Positions 24,527 to 33,376 of a DNA stretch of 64,000 nucleotides are shown here, piece by piece. Origin of the DNA: Clostridiales bacterium. GTDB lineage: Bacteria; Bacillota; Clostridia; Saccharofermentanales; Saccharofermentanaceae. A program made the position numbers and the translations under genes. Where the stretch lies: assembly GCA_017620475.1 (NCBI GenBank), contig JAFZQI010000003.1:62001-126000 (forward strand), written 5' to 3'. Every line of letters begins with the position of its first letter. Positions within the stretch are counted from its first letter, which is position 1. The notes below the pieces were generated by a model. The model did no database searches and had not been told where the DNA came from. It saw only the letters and a program-made list of their open reading frames with translations.

Positions 24527-25630
24527 TCAGCACGGGGCTTTCGGGAACTCAATGACCTGTTTGCTCGGCTTCTCACCGTAATCGATAGTGCTGCCGGAAC
24601 TTCCGGATGAGCTGCTGTCGGATGAACCGCCGCCGGCGTTTCCGGATGCGGAAGAGCTTCCGCTTCCTGACCCGTCAGAAGTGCTGCCAGATGCGCTTCC
24701 GCTCGAAGATCCACTTCCGGAATTGCTGCTCGAAGAACTACTTCCGGAATCTGCTGAAGAGGTACCGTTATTCGAACCGGATGCGCTACCGCTGTTGCTT
24801 GCAGACCCGCCGTTGTTTCCGGAGGAAGAACCGCCGTTTGCGCTATCCGAAGATCCGTTGCCGGACTTGGAACCGTTGGCCGAAGATCCATTGGAAGAAC
24901 TTCCGCTGGTCGTGGTATGCGCTTCTGTTGCCCATTCGCCATCACCGCTTCCCGGAGCAGTATCAGCCGAGCTGTTACCGGAATTACCGGAGCCGTTGCC
25001 CGAATCACCGGAGCCACCATTTGAATCGCCGGAGCCGCTGTTCGATCCGCCGTTACCGGCATCCTGCTGACCGCTCTTGTCCTCGCTCGTATTCGAATCG
25101 GAGGAAGCGGAGCCGGAACCATTACCGGAGCCGGTCGAATCAGACTTACCGCTGCCCGAGCCATTGGAATCTGAAGCAGAACCGGAGTTCGTCCCCGAGC
25201 CCGATCCGCCATTCGAACCGGAACCGCCATTTGCACCGGAGCCTGAGTTGGAACCATTGCCGGAACCCGCGTTCGGATCCGAAGGACCCTCCACCGTCAC
25301 AGCCCCGTTCACAGTGCTTTTCGAGCCGGAAGAATCCGAATCGGAATCACCCGAAGCCGTGCCGGACGAATTAGCATTCTCCGAAGAGCCGCTCGTCGCG
25401 CTCTGCTCGCCGGAAGAAGCGGAGGTACCCGAACCGGACGTCTCGCCCTGCGCTTCGGAAGATCCGTCAGCGCTGCTACCCGCCGGTGTCGAACCGCCGT
25501 CCGCGGAAATGCTCTGTGCGTTCACATCGCCCGCTGCCGGAGCCGCGCCGCTCTTCTTACCGCAACCGCTAAGGGCCACGGTAAGAGCAAGAGAGCAGAT
25601 CACAATTTGTAGAATTCTTTTTCTTTTCAT
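24527..25630 (-). CDS. Ser/Gly/Asn-rich lipoprotein
   Basis: 367 residues. A signal peptide with lipobox (LTVALSGCGKK) anchors it to the membrane outer face. Nearly all the rest is low complexity (GSGNGS, SNSGSG, SSDS), with no fold expected, ending in a short non-repetitive tail (TIDYGEKPSKQVIEFPKAPC) with a final cysteine. Such proteins act as wall spacers or glycosylation targets; no function can be assigned. It is 42 bp downstream of the 34-residue peptide gene and in the same direction as the surface protein. The codon repeats make it prone to length change. Confidence 0.75.
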   Translation of the reverse strand: MKRKRILQIVICSLALTVALSGCGKKSGAAPAAGDVNAQSISADGGSTPAGSSADGSSEAQGETSGSGTSASSGEQSATSGSSENANSSGTASGDSDSDSSGSKSTVNGAVTVEGPSDPNAGSGNGSNSGSGANGGSGSNGGSGSGTNSGSASDSNGSGSGKSDSTGSGNGSGSASSDSNTSEDKSGQQDAGNGGSNSGSGDSNGGSGDSGNGSGNSGNSSADTAPGSGDGEWATEAHTTTSGSSSNGSSANGSKSGNGSSDSANGGSSSGNNGGSASNSGSASGSNNGTSSADSGSSSSSSNSGSGSSSGSASGSTSDGSGSGSSSASGNAGGGSSDSSSSGSSGSTIDYGEKPSKQVIEFPKAPC

Positions 25631-25672
25631 TCTGTCTTTTCCTTTGCAAAAGAACTGTCCGAAGGGGGTTCT

Positions 25673-25777
25673 TTAGTCGTCGTCCCAACCGCCTGTCCAT
25701 TCATCGCTCTGGTCATTGATTACATCGCAATGTTCGAAGACGATGATCTCTATGTTCAATTCTTCATACTTTTCCAT
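25673..25777 (-). CDS. 34-residue acidic peptide with strong ribosome site
   Basis: Begins MEKYEELNIEIIVFEHCDV and ends in EWTGGWDDD. A GGAGGGA ribosome site lies just upstream of the ATG at 25777, one of the best in the window, so it is translated. It starts 17 nt after the large surface protein stops. The MxKYE...IExIxFExxDV pattern resembles short peptides I associate with Clostridia, often near secreted proteins, whose function is unknown to me. With one Cys and two Trp it could be a modified-peptide precursor, and a PqqD-like protein is encoded about 1.4 kb downstream. Confidence 0.75.
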   Translation of the reverse strand: MEKYEELNIEIIVFEHCDVINDQSDEWTGGWDDD

Positions 25778-25794
25778 ATCGATCTCCCTCCTTC

Positions 25795-28245
25795 TTAGTT
25801 CCAGGTTGCGGTCTTGCATGCAACGGCATAGTCATAAAGTGCGCATGCAAGCTGCTGGAGAGCCGCGTTGGACGAACCGAGTGCATAGTGGAGATAGCTC
25901 ATCGGAGAGGTGTTGATCGTGCAATCATTACCTACACCGCTGACGACGATCTCGTATCCTGCTGTCAGATCAGAAGCATAGATGTCTCTGATGCTTACCA
26001 TGTAAGTTCCGTTGTTATTGGATATCTTTGCAGGTTCGCCATTTACGGTTACTGTAAGGTCACTCGGGGAAACGCCATCTGCAAGATCCAAACGGATGTC
26101 CAGTGTCAGGGTCGAACCGAAACGGAGTCTCTGTGCAACCTTTGTGACGCAGCCGGAATCTGTGTTGTAAGTCATCGCACTCAGACGGGAACGGACTTCG
26201 GTGATGTACGAGCTGCTGTACGGGTCAACTGCGTGACCGGAAGCATTGTAGTACGTGGACATCGGTGCGTAGTCTACACCATACTGCCACTTCTTCGCTG
26301 CGTTGTCGGACAGATAGATCTGAGCGTGATGGCCATACGTTGCAAGCGCTTTGACCACGTCGACTTTCTCGGCGTCGATCATGTCGCAGGCGATGGCCCA
26401 CTCGATGTAATCCTGGACACTGTGAGGTGTGCCGGAGAGGGTCTTGTTGGTAGTTCCATCCTTGTAATGGAATACCGGCGTCATCTTGTCCGCCATCTGG
26501 ATGGAAGCCAGTTCGAGAATGAACACGTACTCTCCACTATCCGGATCAACGGTTGCATCAGCAAGCGGGTACTGTACTGTATCGTCCACACGGTTTCCGG
26601 AGAAAGTGACATATGTATCCGGATAATCCGCCGGAGTCTTGCCCTTGAGATCCATGTAGAAAATAAGTCCGACCTGATCTTTCAGCACGATGCTGTAGTG
26701 GGAAAATTCAGGCAGGGAGCCATCGATAAACTGAGCAAATAACTGACCAGCATTGATTTGCCACGATTCAAGAGTACAGCTTTCTCCCGGCATATAGACA
26801 GTTCCATATGGACTTCCAACTGACCAACCGGCAAATGCTTTTCCTTCAGGCACTTCATATATAAAAGCAGGAAACTCGATCGTCATGTCCTCATAACTAA
26901 TTGTGATTGGATCAACATTTGGCATCGGCTGAGGATTTGGAATGGTGGTAAAAATCTTAAACTGTGCCTCTCCAGAGGTTTTTGTGTTATATTGAGCCGT
27001 AATCGTAACAGACTCCATCACCCATATGATTTCTCCAGGCTGTGATAGTTGAGTGCTATCACCGACTTTCCAGCCAACAAACTGCTGATTGGAAGGCGGA
27101 GCAAAGGTACATGCAGGCAGAGAATAGGAAGCACCTTTCAACACCTGAACTTCGCTGACCTGGTTCGACGATGCACCTCTGAGGGTAACGGTGAGTTCTT
27201 CGCCACCTTTGATATACCCGCAATCGCTGCACATATCACCATCATTCACACAGTCATGTGGCTCTGTTTCCGAGTAGCCACAGTAACCGCAGTATAATTC
27301 ATGACTATCCGCATCCTTTGTAACATAGTCGAACTCATGTCCACATCTGACAATTTTCGCGTATCCGCTTCGGCAAGCATCTTCTCTTTCAAGTGCAGGT
27401 ACCGGGTTTCCATCCTCTCCGAGAACGGTCATATAACTCCCGGTATCTTCGTACTTAATAAAGATGTTTGATTTATAACTATTACCCTTGTTCTCGCCAA
27501 TCGCTCTTGCGCCGGAACCTGCCTTAGCAGTTACGGAACCACCACGCAAATAGATTTGATTACATATACCATCATTCACACCAATACCGGCAGCGCCTTC
27601 ACCACCGTTTGCTATAACCGTTCCTCCATAGATGGTAATGTCACCATTATTGTCATTTCCCTGGCCATTACCAATACCAGCACCGCCGATACCACCGGAA
27701 GCAGTAACTTTACCGCCATAGATCGTGATACCCCGGATACCACTGTCTTGACCCGGCGCACCGCCGATACCGGCACTGTTATAACGGCCGTTTGCAGTAA
27801 TCGTACCGCCGCAGATGATAATCAGGCCCGAAGGGAAATTCTCCGATCCGCCGATACCCGGACCGACATCCGGATTGGCAATAATCGCACCGGTTCCCGA
27901 AGACTGACCGTAAATCGTGAACCTTGCACCGGAGTAAACCACGATACCGCCGTTTGCACGAAGTGTCGCCCCATCACAAAGGATAAGATCAACATTCCCT
28001 GAAACCTCCAATGCGGAACTGTAAGTCACATCCGTGTCGACCGCATACCAGCCATCTGTCAGTTCCGTTTCGGATCCGGTCAATGCCGTGACACCCGTCG
28101 CGGTCTCAGTTGACCCACCGTTCTGGGTATCCACGTAAGAATACTCACCCGAATCGGCGCGCAAAGGTGCAAATCCACACAGGTTCACCAGCATGAACGC
28201 ACTAAGCACACCGGCCAGAACTCGTCCTAAAGATTGTCTAACCAT
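25795..28245 (-). CDS. Secreted surface protein with beta-helix and InlB-type repeats
   Basis: 816 residues from the ATG at 28245, chosen for the GAGGAGG site upstream; the frame extends to 28287. Signal peptide (LAGVLSAFMLVNLCGFAPLRA). Residues about 85-270 are right-handed beta-helix rungs of the form GGTITANG...AGIGG and ITIYGGTVIANGG. A small cysteine-rich segment follows (GHEFDYV...LYCGYCGY...CSDCGY). Two InlB B-repeat-like segments (FVGWKVG, FAGWSVG) come next, then a C-terminal beta-rich region. No LPXTG motif or S-layer domain is visible, so the attachment mode is unclear. First gene of an apparent unit with the peptide, the lipoprotein and perhaps PqqD. Confidence 0.85.
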   Translation of the reverse strand: MVRQSLGRVLAGVLSAFMLVNLCGFAPLRADSGEYSYVDTQNGGSTETATGVTALTGSETELTDGWYAVDTDVTYSSALEVSGNVDLILCDGATLRANGGIVVYSGARFTIYGQSSGTGAIIANPDVGPGIGGSENFPSGLIIICGGTITANGRYNSAGIGGAPGQDSGIRGITIYGGKVTASGGIGGAGIGNGQGNDNNGDITIYGGTVIANGGEGAAGIGVNDGICNQIYLRGGSVTAKAGSGARAIGENKGNSYKSNIFIKYEDTGSYMTVLGEDGNPVPALEREDACRSGYAKIVRCGHEFDYVTKDADSHELYCGYCGYSETEPHDCVNDGDMCSDCGYIKGGEELTVTLRGASSNQVSEVQVLKGASYSLPACTFAPPSNQQFVGWKVGDSTQLSQPGEIIWVMESVTITAQYNTKTSGEAQFKIFTTIPNPQPMPNVDPITISYEDMTIEFPAFIYEVPEGKAFAGWSVGSPYGTVYMPGESCTLESWQINAGQLFAQFIDGSLPEFSHYSIVLKDQVGLIFYMDLKGKTPADYPDTYVTFSGNRVDDTVQYPLADATVDPDSGEYVFILELASIQMADKMTPVFHYKDGTTNKTLSGTPHSVQDYIEWAIACDMIDAEKVDVVKALATYGHHAQIYLSDNAAKKWQYGVDYAPMSTYYNASGHAVDPYSSSYITEVRSRLSAMTYNTDSGCVTKVAQRLRFGSTLTLDIRLDLADGVSPSDLTVTVNGEPAKISNNNGTYMVSIRDIYASDLTAGYEIVVSGVGNDCTINTSPMSYLHYALGSSNAALQQLACALYDYAVACKTATWN

Positions 28246-29090
28246 GTTTGTCCTCCTCTCGTCCCTTTTCGCGCGGAAAAGGGCCAAGTTGCAGTACCAC
28301 AGCCATCCGTCTATAGTCCGGGCAGCTGCACGTACGGCAAAATATACTATTACATGCTCACTATAGCATCTTTGGGTTTCGAAACTATTAATTAGAAGTC
28401 ACATCTGTTGTCTATATGTGTCATTTTTTCAACAAAAATGTTTCGAGATATTTCGCGTCAAACGCCGTATTCGCAAGGTTTATTTATTATAGAAGAATAT
28501 TATTACAATACCTCCGCGCCAAAAGCACTGCAAATTATTGCTATTTTTCGTCCTATCCTGGTGCACATTGCCTGCACTTTTGTCTGATCTTATTGTACCT
28601 TCGCCGCACCCTTCCTCTGGTCATGTTACACCTTGCCGGCACCCTTCCTCTGGTCATGCTGTACATTGCCGGAACCTATCATCTGTCTCTCGCCAAGTTC
28701 ACTCTTCACCCCAGGTGTCACCAAAATGTCAAATCTGGTGACAGTTTCGGTGAACCCTCAGTTCAATTCACATTTGCAGCGGCAATGTTCACCTAAAGTG
28801 TCACCAAAGTATCAAATCCGGTGACAGTTTTGGTGAACCCTCAGTCTTCTCCCCTCTCCGTTCGAAAAGCACTGTGCCCTTGAAGTTATTCCTCTCTTTT
28901 TTCACCCCAATCCTCCACACTTCGCTCCAGTTTCGCTCAAATGTCAAAAATAGCGAGAGCTGAGCGAAACTCTTTTCTCAACTGCTTCATCGAGCGGTAT
29001 TCTCTGCTTCATCGAGCGCTATTCTCTCCTCCTCATTGCAGCGGAGTTTTCCGTAATCTTGAAATCCGTAAAATTCTTATGAAAAAGTAC
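28246..29090. other. 845-bp gene-free region rich in repeats
   Basis: No convincing gene. It holds a 33-nt tandem repeat (three imperfect units, 28594-28690, best match GCACCCTTCCTCTGGTCATG twice), three 50-nt nested inverted repeats (listed separately), and two copies of the AAAAGCACTG motif (28521 and 28863). The open frame 28416-28796 is a by-product of the 33-nt repeat. Confidence 0.7.
28705..28968. repeat. Cluster of three nested inverted repeats
   Basis: Copies at 28705-28754 and 28788-28837 have arms TTCACC...GTCACC / GGTGAC...GGTGAA. A copy at 28921-28968 has different arms, TTCGCTC...TCGCTC / GCGAG...AGCGAA. All share a loop containing TGTCAAA or TATCAAA. The same family recurs at 36413-36639. 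Confidence 0.85.
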
Positions 29091-29160
29091 TGGACAAAAT
29101 TGGATCCTTCGTTTATCATATGAACTGCAAGACATATGAATAATTGTTCATATGTCTTGC
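29091..29160 (+). promoter_or_regulatory. Promoter and 14-bp palindrome upstream of the metal-export genes
   Basis: TGGACA (29091-29096), 17-bp spacer, TATCAT (29114-29119). At the expected start point lies GCAAGACATATGAA (29127-29140), repeated inverted as TTCATATGTCTTGC (29147-29160) around a 6-bp centre. It could be an operator for an unlinked metal sensor or a 5' stem-loop. Confidence 0.65.
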
Positions 29161-29302
29161 CGAAAAGAACTCTCGCCTGCTGGAAAGGACACAGTCCTTT
29201 TCAAGAAGGAACGAAAACCGTTCTTTTCCTGAAAATGAAAGGACACAGTTCTTTTCGAGAGGAAAAAGAAACTGAAGCAATAAAGTATCGGAGGTATTGA
29301 AC

Positions 29303-29521
29303 ATGAGAAGAACTTTTAAACTGGATGAACTGGATTGTGCGAACTGCGCGGCGAAGATGGAGGAAGCGATTGCGAAACTCCCGGGCGTGAAGAAGGTGTC
29401 GGTGAATTTCATGGCACAGAAAATGATACTCGAAGCCGAAGACAGTGAGTTTGATGAAGTACTGCGCCAGGCAGCGGAGACGATCGCGAAAGTTGAGCCG
29501 GACTGCCACATCGTACTTTGA
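29303..29521 (+). CDS. Small heavy-metal-associated (HMA) domain protein
   Basis: 72 residues from the ATG at 29303, with GGAGG 8 nt upstream. Ferredoxin-like HMA fold. The metal site is DELDCANCAAKMEEAI, with the D-C-A-N-C spacing usual for Zn/Cd/Pb-type P1B ATPases. It lies 42 bp before the ATPase gene, which lacks its own N-terminal HMA domain, so this is probably its detached metal-binding domain. Confidence 0.88.
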   Translation: MRRTFKLDELDCANCAAKMEEAIAKLPGVKKVSVNFMAQKMILEAEDSEFDEVLRQAAETIAKVEPDCHIVL

Positions 29522-29563
29522 TGTATTACGTTTATAATGTAGAAAACATTCAGGTAATTCTTT

Positions 29564-31543
29564 ATGTCGAGGAAACAGCGTAAAACTTTAATCCGGATCC
29601 TTGTGGCGGCGGGCCTGCTGGTGGTTCTGTATTTTCTGGCTGAACCGATCGCCGATGTCGTTGCGCACGCCTTCTCGGGCGGGTCCGCAACAAGTGATTC
29701 CACCGGAAACAGTCTTGTAAAGACGATCGTGCTGATCGCGCTGTACCTCATCCCCTACCTGATAGTAGGTTTTGACGTCATCAAAGGTGCAATCAAGAAA
29801 ATCGGAACAGGCGATTTTCTCGACGAAGAATTCCTCATGATGATCGCCACAGTCGGTGCTTTTGCCATCGGAGAATACCCCGAAGCCACGGCCGTCATGC
29901 TGTTCTACCAGGTCGGAGAGCTTTTCCAGAGCATTGCAGTCGGCAAGAGCCGCAAGTCTATCGCTGCAATGATGGACATTTGCCCCGACTCGGCCATCGT
30001 TCTGCGCGACGGAACCGAGGAAGAAGTCGACCCTTCTGAGGTACAGATCGGTGAAGCCGTGCTGGTCAAGCCCGGCGAAAAGATTCCGATCGACGGCGTG
30101 ATTCGCGCGGGCACAACGACCCTCAACACCGCAGCGCTGACAGGCGAAAGTCTGCCGGTCGAAGTTCAGGAAGGCGATGCCGTCTACTCGGGCAGCATCA
30201 ACCTCACGACCGCAATCGAGGTCACCACTACGACCGAGTACGAAAACAGCACGGTGTCGCGGATCCTCGAACTGGTCGAAAACGCCACCGACAAAAAAGC
30301 CAAATCCGAGCGTTTTATCACGAAATTCGCTCATTACTATACCCCGATCGTCGTAATCCTGGCGATCGTCATCGCCGCCTTTTGCGCGATCTTCACGGAT
30401 CTCGGTATCAGCGGCAGCATCTACCGCGGCCTGATCTTCCTCGTCGTCTCTTGCCCTTGCGCCCTCGTGGTCTCCGTGCCACTGAGCTTTTTCGGTGGGA
30501 TCGGGGCGGCCAGCCGTCGCGGCATCCTCATCAAGGGCAGCAACTATCTGGAAACGCTTTCGACCATTGACACTGTCGTCTTCGACAAAACCGGCACCAT
30601 CACGCAAGGTTCTTTTGCCGTAGACGCCGTGCATCCGAATGAGATCGACGCCGACGTGCTGATCGATATCGCCGCGCTGGCAGAAAGCCGCTCGCATCAC
30701 CCTGTGGCCGAGTCGATCGTCAAAGCACACGGCAAACACATAGATTCTTCCCGCCTCGGCGAGGTCGAGGAGCTGTCCGGCCGCGGAATCCGCGCGGTCA
30801 TCGACGGGCTGACCTACTATGTCGGTAACGGCAAGCTTATGGAGGAGGTTCAGGCGGACTTCCACGAATGCCACCTGCCCGGCACGGTCGTGCATGTGGC
30901 GCGGGCCTTGGCTTCAGCTCCTTCCGCTCCAAAAGAACTGTCCCCTGAGGCGTCTTCTGCTCCTTCCGGGTGTGAATACCTCGGCCATATCGTTATCAAC
31001 GACGAGCTTAAGTCCGATTCGAAGGAGGCGATCGCAAGCCTTCGCCAGGCAGGCATCCGGGACATCGTGATGCTCACCGGCGACAACGAAAAGGTCGCGG
31101 CCAAGGTGGCATCGGAGGTTGGAATCGATGATTATTTCGCAGGTCTTCTTCCCGCCAACAAGGTCGAAAAGCTCGAGAGCCTTTTGGACGGAACCCGCCA
31201 CGTAGCTTTCGTCGGTGACGGCATCAACGACGCCCCTGTACTGACCCGCGCCGATGTGGGCATCGCCATGGGTGCGCTGGGTTCGGCCGCCGCAATCGAA
31301 GCCGCCGACGTAGTCCTGATGGATGACCACCTTTCGAAAATCACTGAGTCCGTGAGGATCTCTCGCAAGACGATGCGGATCGTCAAGCAGAACATTATCT
31401 TCTCCATTCTCGTGAAGGTAGCAGTAATGGTTCTCGGCGCCCTGGGACTTGCCGGCATGAAACTTGCGGTTTTCGGGGATGTCGGCGTGCTGGTACTGGC
31501 GATCCTCAACGCCGTCCGCGCCATGAGAGTGCCGAAGTCCTAA
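29564..31543 (+). CDS. Zn/Cd/Pb-type P1B ATPase
   Basis: 659 residues, CadA/ZntA-like. It exports divalent soft metals. Visible: actuator TGESLPV, transport CPC in VVSCPCALV, phosphorylation DKTGTIT, SHHP in the nucleotide domain, GDGINDAPVL, and the last helix with GDVGVLVLAILNA, whose Asp is characteristic of the Zn/Cd subgroup. The N-terminus goes straight into membrane helices because the HMA domain is encoded separately upstream. An Ala/Ser/Pro-rich insert of about 25 residues (SAPSAPKELSPEASSAPS, about 450-470) breaks the nucleotide domain and contains an in-frame AAAAGAACTGT motif. Confidence 0.9.
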   Translation: MSRKQRKTLIRILVAAGLLVVLYFLAEPIADVVAHAFSGGSATSDSTGNSLVKTIVLIALYLIPYLIVGFDVIKGAIKKIGTGDFLDEEFLMMIATVGAFAIGEYPEATAVMLFYQVGELFQSIAVGKSRKSIAAMMDICPDSAIVLRDGTEEEVDPSEVQIGEAVLVKPGEKIPIDGVIRAGTTTLNTAALTGESLPVEVQEGDAVYSGSINLTTAIEVTTTTEYENSTVSRILELVENATDKKAKSERFITKFAHYYTPIVVILAIVIAAFCAIFTDLGISGSIYRGLIFLVVSCPCALVVSVPLSFFGGIGAASRRGILIKGSNYLETLSTIDTVVFDKTGTITQGSFAVDAVHPNEIDADVLIDIAALAESRSHHPVAESIVKAHGKHIDSSRLGEVEELSGRGIRAVIDGLTYYVGNGKLMEEVQADFHECHLPGTVVHVARALASAPSAPKELSPEASSAPSGCEYLGHIVINDELKSDSKEAIASLRQAGIRDIVMLTGDNEKVAAKVASEVGIDDYFAGLLPANKVEKLESLLDGTRHVAFVGDGINDAPVLTRADVGIAMGALGSAAAIEAADVVLMDDHLSKITESVRISRKTMRIVKQNIIFSILVKVAVMVLGALGLAGMKLAVFGDVGVLVLAILNAVRAMRVPKS

Positions 31544-31641
31544 TCTAGCGCGCCACGCGAGTGCCGAAGTCCTAATGTAACGCATCCAAGCCCCACGAAA
31601 TAGTGCTTTTGCATAGGTGTCCGAATATTTCCCAACCCCTG

Positions 31642-31650
31642 TGATATAAT
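31642..31650 (+). promoter_or_regulatory. Extended -10 promoter
   Basis: TGATATAAT, a perfect extended -10 (TGnTATAAT), 20 bp before the lipoprotein start at 31671. No clear -35, as expected for this class. A motif copy (AAAAGCACTA, reverse) lies just upstream at 31601-31610. Confidence 0.65.
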
Positions 31651-31670
31651 GGCAAAAGGAGGATGGAAAT

Positions 31671-33272
31671 ATGGGAAACAAGGGTAATCGGGTTGTATCT
31701 TTTCTATTGATTGCGCTGCTTATTCTGAATCTGTCGCTGGTTGCATCGGGCTGCCGCGACAAGAAGAAACAGAAGATGGAAGAGCAATGTCTGGGCGTGG
31801 CGGAGAACTATCTGACCTATCTGACAAACTGCAAATACGACAAACTCTCCCGCTACTGCAACTGCGAAGATGACCTTTTCCAGGGGAATTACGGCTGGAA
31901 CGAATCCGAGCAGCTCTGCTGGAATGCACTCCTACGAAATACCACATTTAAGATCGGGGATGTCAAAGTCGACGGTGACGATGCCTGGATCACGGTGGAT
32001 CTTTCGATCCCAAACGCCAAGGTGGCGGTCAAAGGGCTCTCCGGAGCTATTACTTACAGCAGTATCACCGAGGCGCTGGAAACGGTCAAGGCGAAAGTCA
32101 AGGCGACCATCGAGATCTGTTTTGTTTGCGATTATGAGAATAACCAGGCGCGGATCACGCACACGACTGAAATGTTTGAGCTGGTCAAGGAGCAGCTCGA
32201 TTTCATCGTGGACAGTATCCCCGTAGGCGATAAGATCTACTTTGAGAAGGTGGATCTTTTCATGCAGAATCTGATCGATATGGATCTCAAACAGCTCACC
32301 CAGCATTGTGATTCCGATGAGCTGGATGATTACGATGAAATCTGCATGCCCATCTATAAAGCCGCCAACGAATTCCTTTCCTATAAGACAGAGTTTGTCG
32401 AGATGAAGCAGGATAATCAGGCGGTCATCCGTGTGCACGCGACGCTTCGGAACAGTAAGGTGGCCGCGCAGAATTTCTTCCCGGATCCGGAGAAAGTGGC
32501 GCCTATTCTTCGCAGTTATATCCTCGATATCCTCCGTGGCGCAAGGAGCGACCCATCGGATTTCCTGACTTTCGATGATCTGGTGCCCGGATTCCGCGAG
32601 GAACTGGAGAAACAGAATGATACGACTGTCGATGTGGATCTTACGGTCACCATCGACCCTGACAATTCGAATGACTATAAGATCGAAGGGGATCTGGATC
32701 GGATCCTTCCCCTCAATGATCCGTATCCGTATCTGTCACAGATGGGTGAGGAAGGCGAGATCGAATGCTACCAGCTTGCGGCAGATTACGTAATCAATAA
32801 TGAGGATATCACCGAACAGGAAAAGATGGTGCTCATACGTGCGCTTGGAGACTATGAATTCGATCCGCAAGCTCTCTACACGGCAGCGGAGAAGGCCGGC
32901 ATGGTCCAATACTCCGGCGGGATCTCCTACATAAACTACGACCGCTGTTACCGCACTTCTGACGAGACTTTCATGATCGAGGTCATAAAGTCTGAAACAA
33001 TCATGGATCCTGTTTTCTACAACAGCACTTCTTTTGAAGAAGCGGACGACATGATGGTGGGCAACGAACTTCACGGCACCCTTACCGGCGGGTGGTTTGA
33101 TTTCGAATTCAACGGCATATTTATCCCCGTTGACAGAGACGAGGAAGAGAAGCCCTGCTATATCCGTGGGTTCGTCGTACAGAATTACTGCATCTCGATT
33201 CAGATCGCTGATTACACTGAAGAGAAAGCCGCCATGCTCAATCAGATCTTGACCGAAGCCGGCCTGGCATGA
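31671..33272 (+). CDS. Lipoprotein of unknown function, 533 aa
   Basis: Signal peptide ending in a lipobox (SLVASGC), then a charged KKK linker. Residues 40-170 (EEQCLGVAENYLTYLTNCKYDKLSRYC) look like an NTF2-like or similar alpha/beta fold, and a second, related-looking unit begins near residue 195 (FMQNLIDMDLKQLTQHCDSDELDDYD), suggesting an internal duplication. Many acidic residues. GGAGG ribosome site. I do not recognise a named family. Confidence 0.75.
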   Translation: MGNKGNRVVSFLLIALLILNLSLVASGCRDKKKQKMEEQCLGVAENYLTYLTNCKYDKLSRYCNCEDDLFQGNYGWNESEQLCWNALLRNTTFKIGDVKVDGDDAWITVDLSIPNAKVAVKGLSGAITYSSITEALETVKAKVKATIEICFVCDYENNQARITHTTEMFELVKEQLDFIVDSIPVGDKIYFEKVDLFMQNLIDMDLKQLTQHCDSDELDDYDEICMPIYKAANEFLSYKTEFVEMKQDNQAVIRVHATLRNSKVAAQNFFPDPEKVAPILRSYILDILRGARSDPSDFLTFDDLVPGFREELEKQNDTTVDVDLTVTIDPDNSNDYKIEGDLDRILPLNDPYPYLSQMGEEGEIECYQLAADYVINNEDITEQEKMVLIRALGDYEFDPQALYTAAEKAGMVQYSGGISYINYDRCYRTSDETFMIEVIKSETIMDPVFYNSTSFEEADDMMVGNELHGTLTGGWFDFEFNGIFIPVDRDEEEKPCYIRGFVVQNYCISIQIADYTEEKAAMLNQILTEAGLA

Positions 33273-33376
33273 CGCTTCGCTACCCGACTCGATTATTCGT
33301 ATTCAGATTCTTCGTCATCCGACTCGAATTTGCACGGACCGATCCCCCGGGGATCCGGTTCAGCCTGGCGTGACCG

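Noticed and set aside
28416..28796. 126-codon open frame
   Set aside because: It arises from a 33-nt tandem repeat and runs through the inverted repeats; no ribosome site or signal.
28705..28837. Two 50-nt repeats with a 33-nt spacer looked like a mini CRISPR array
   Set aside because: The repeats are only partly identical, are nested palindromes, occur in pairs only, and are far from the cas genes.
29588..30895. 435-codon open frame on the minus strand
   Set aside because: Antisense of the P1B ATPase gene with no recognisable motif; a product of codon bias.
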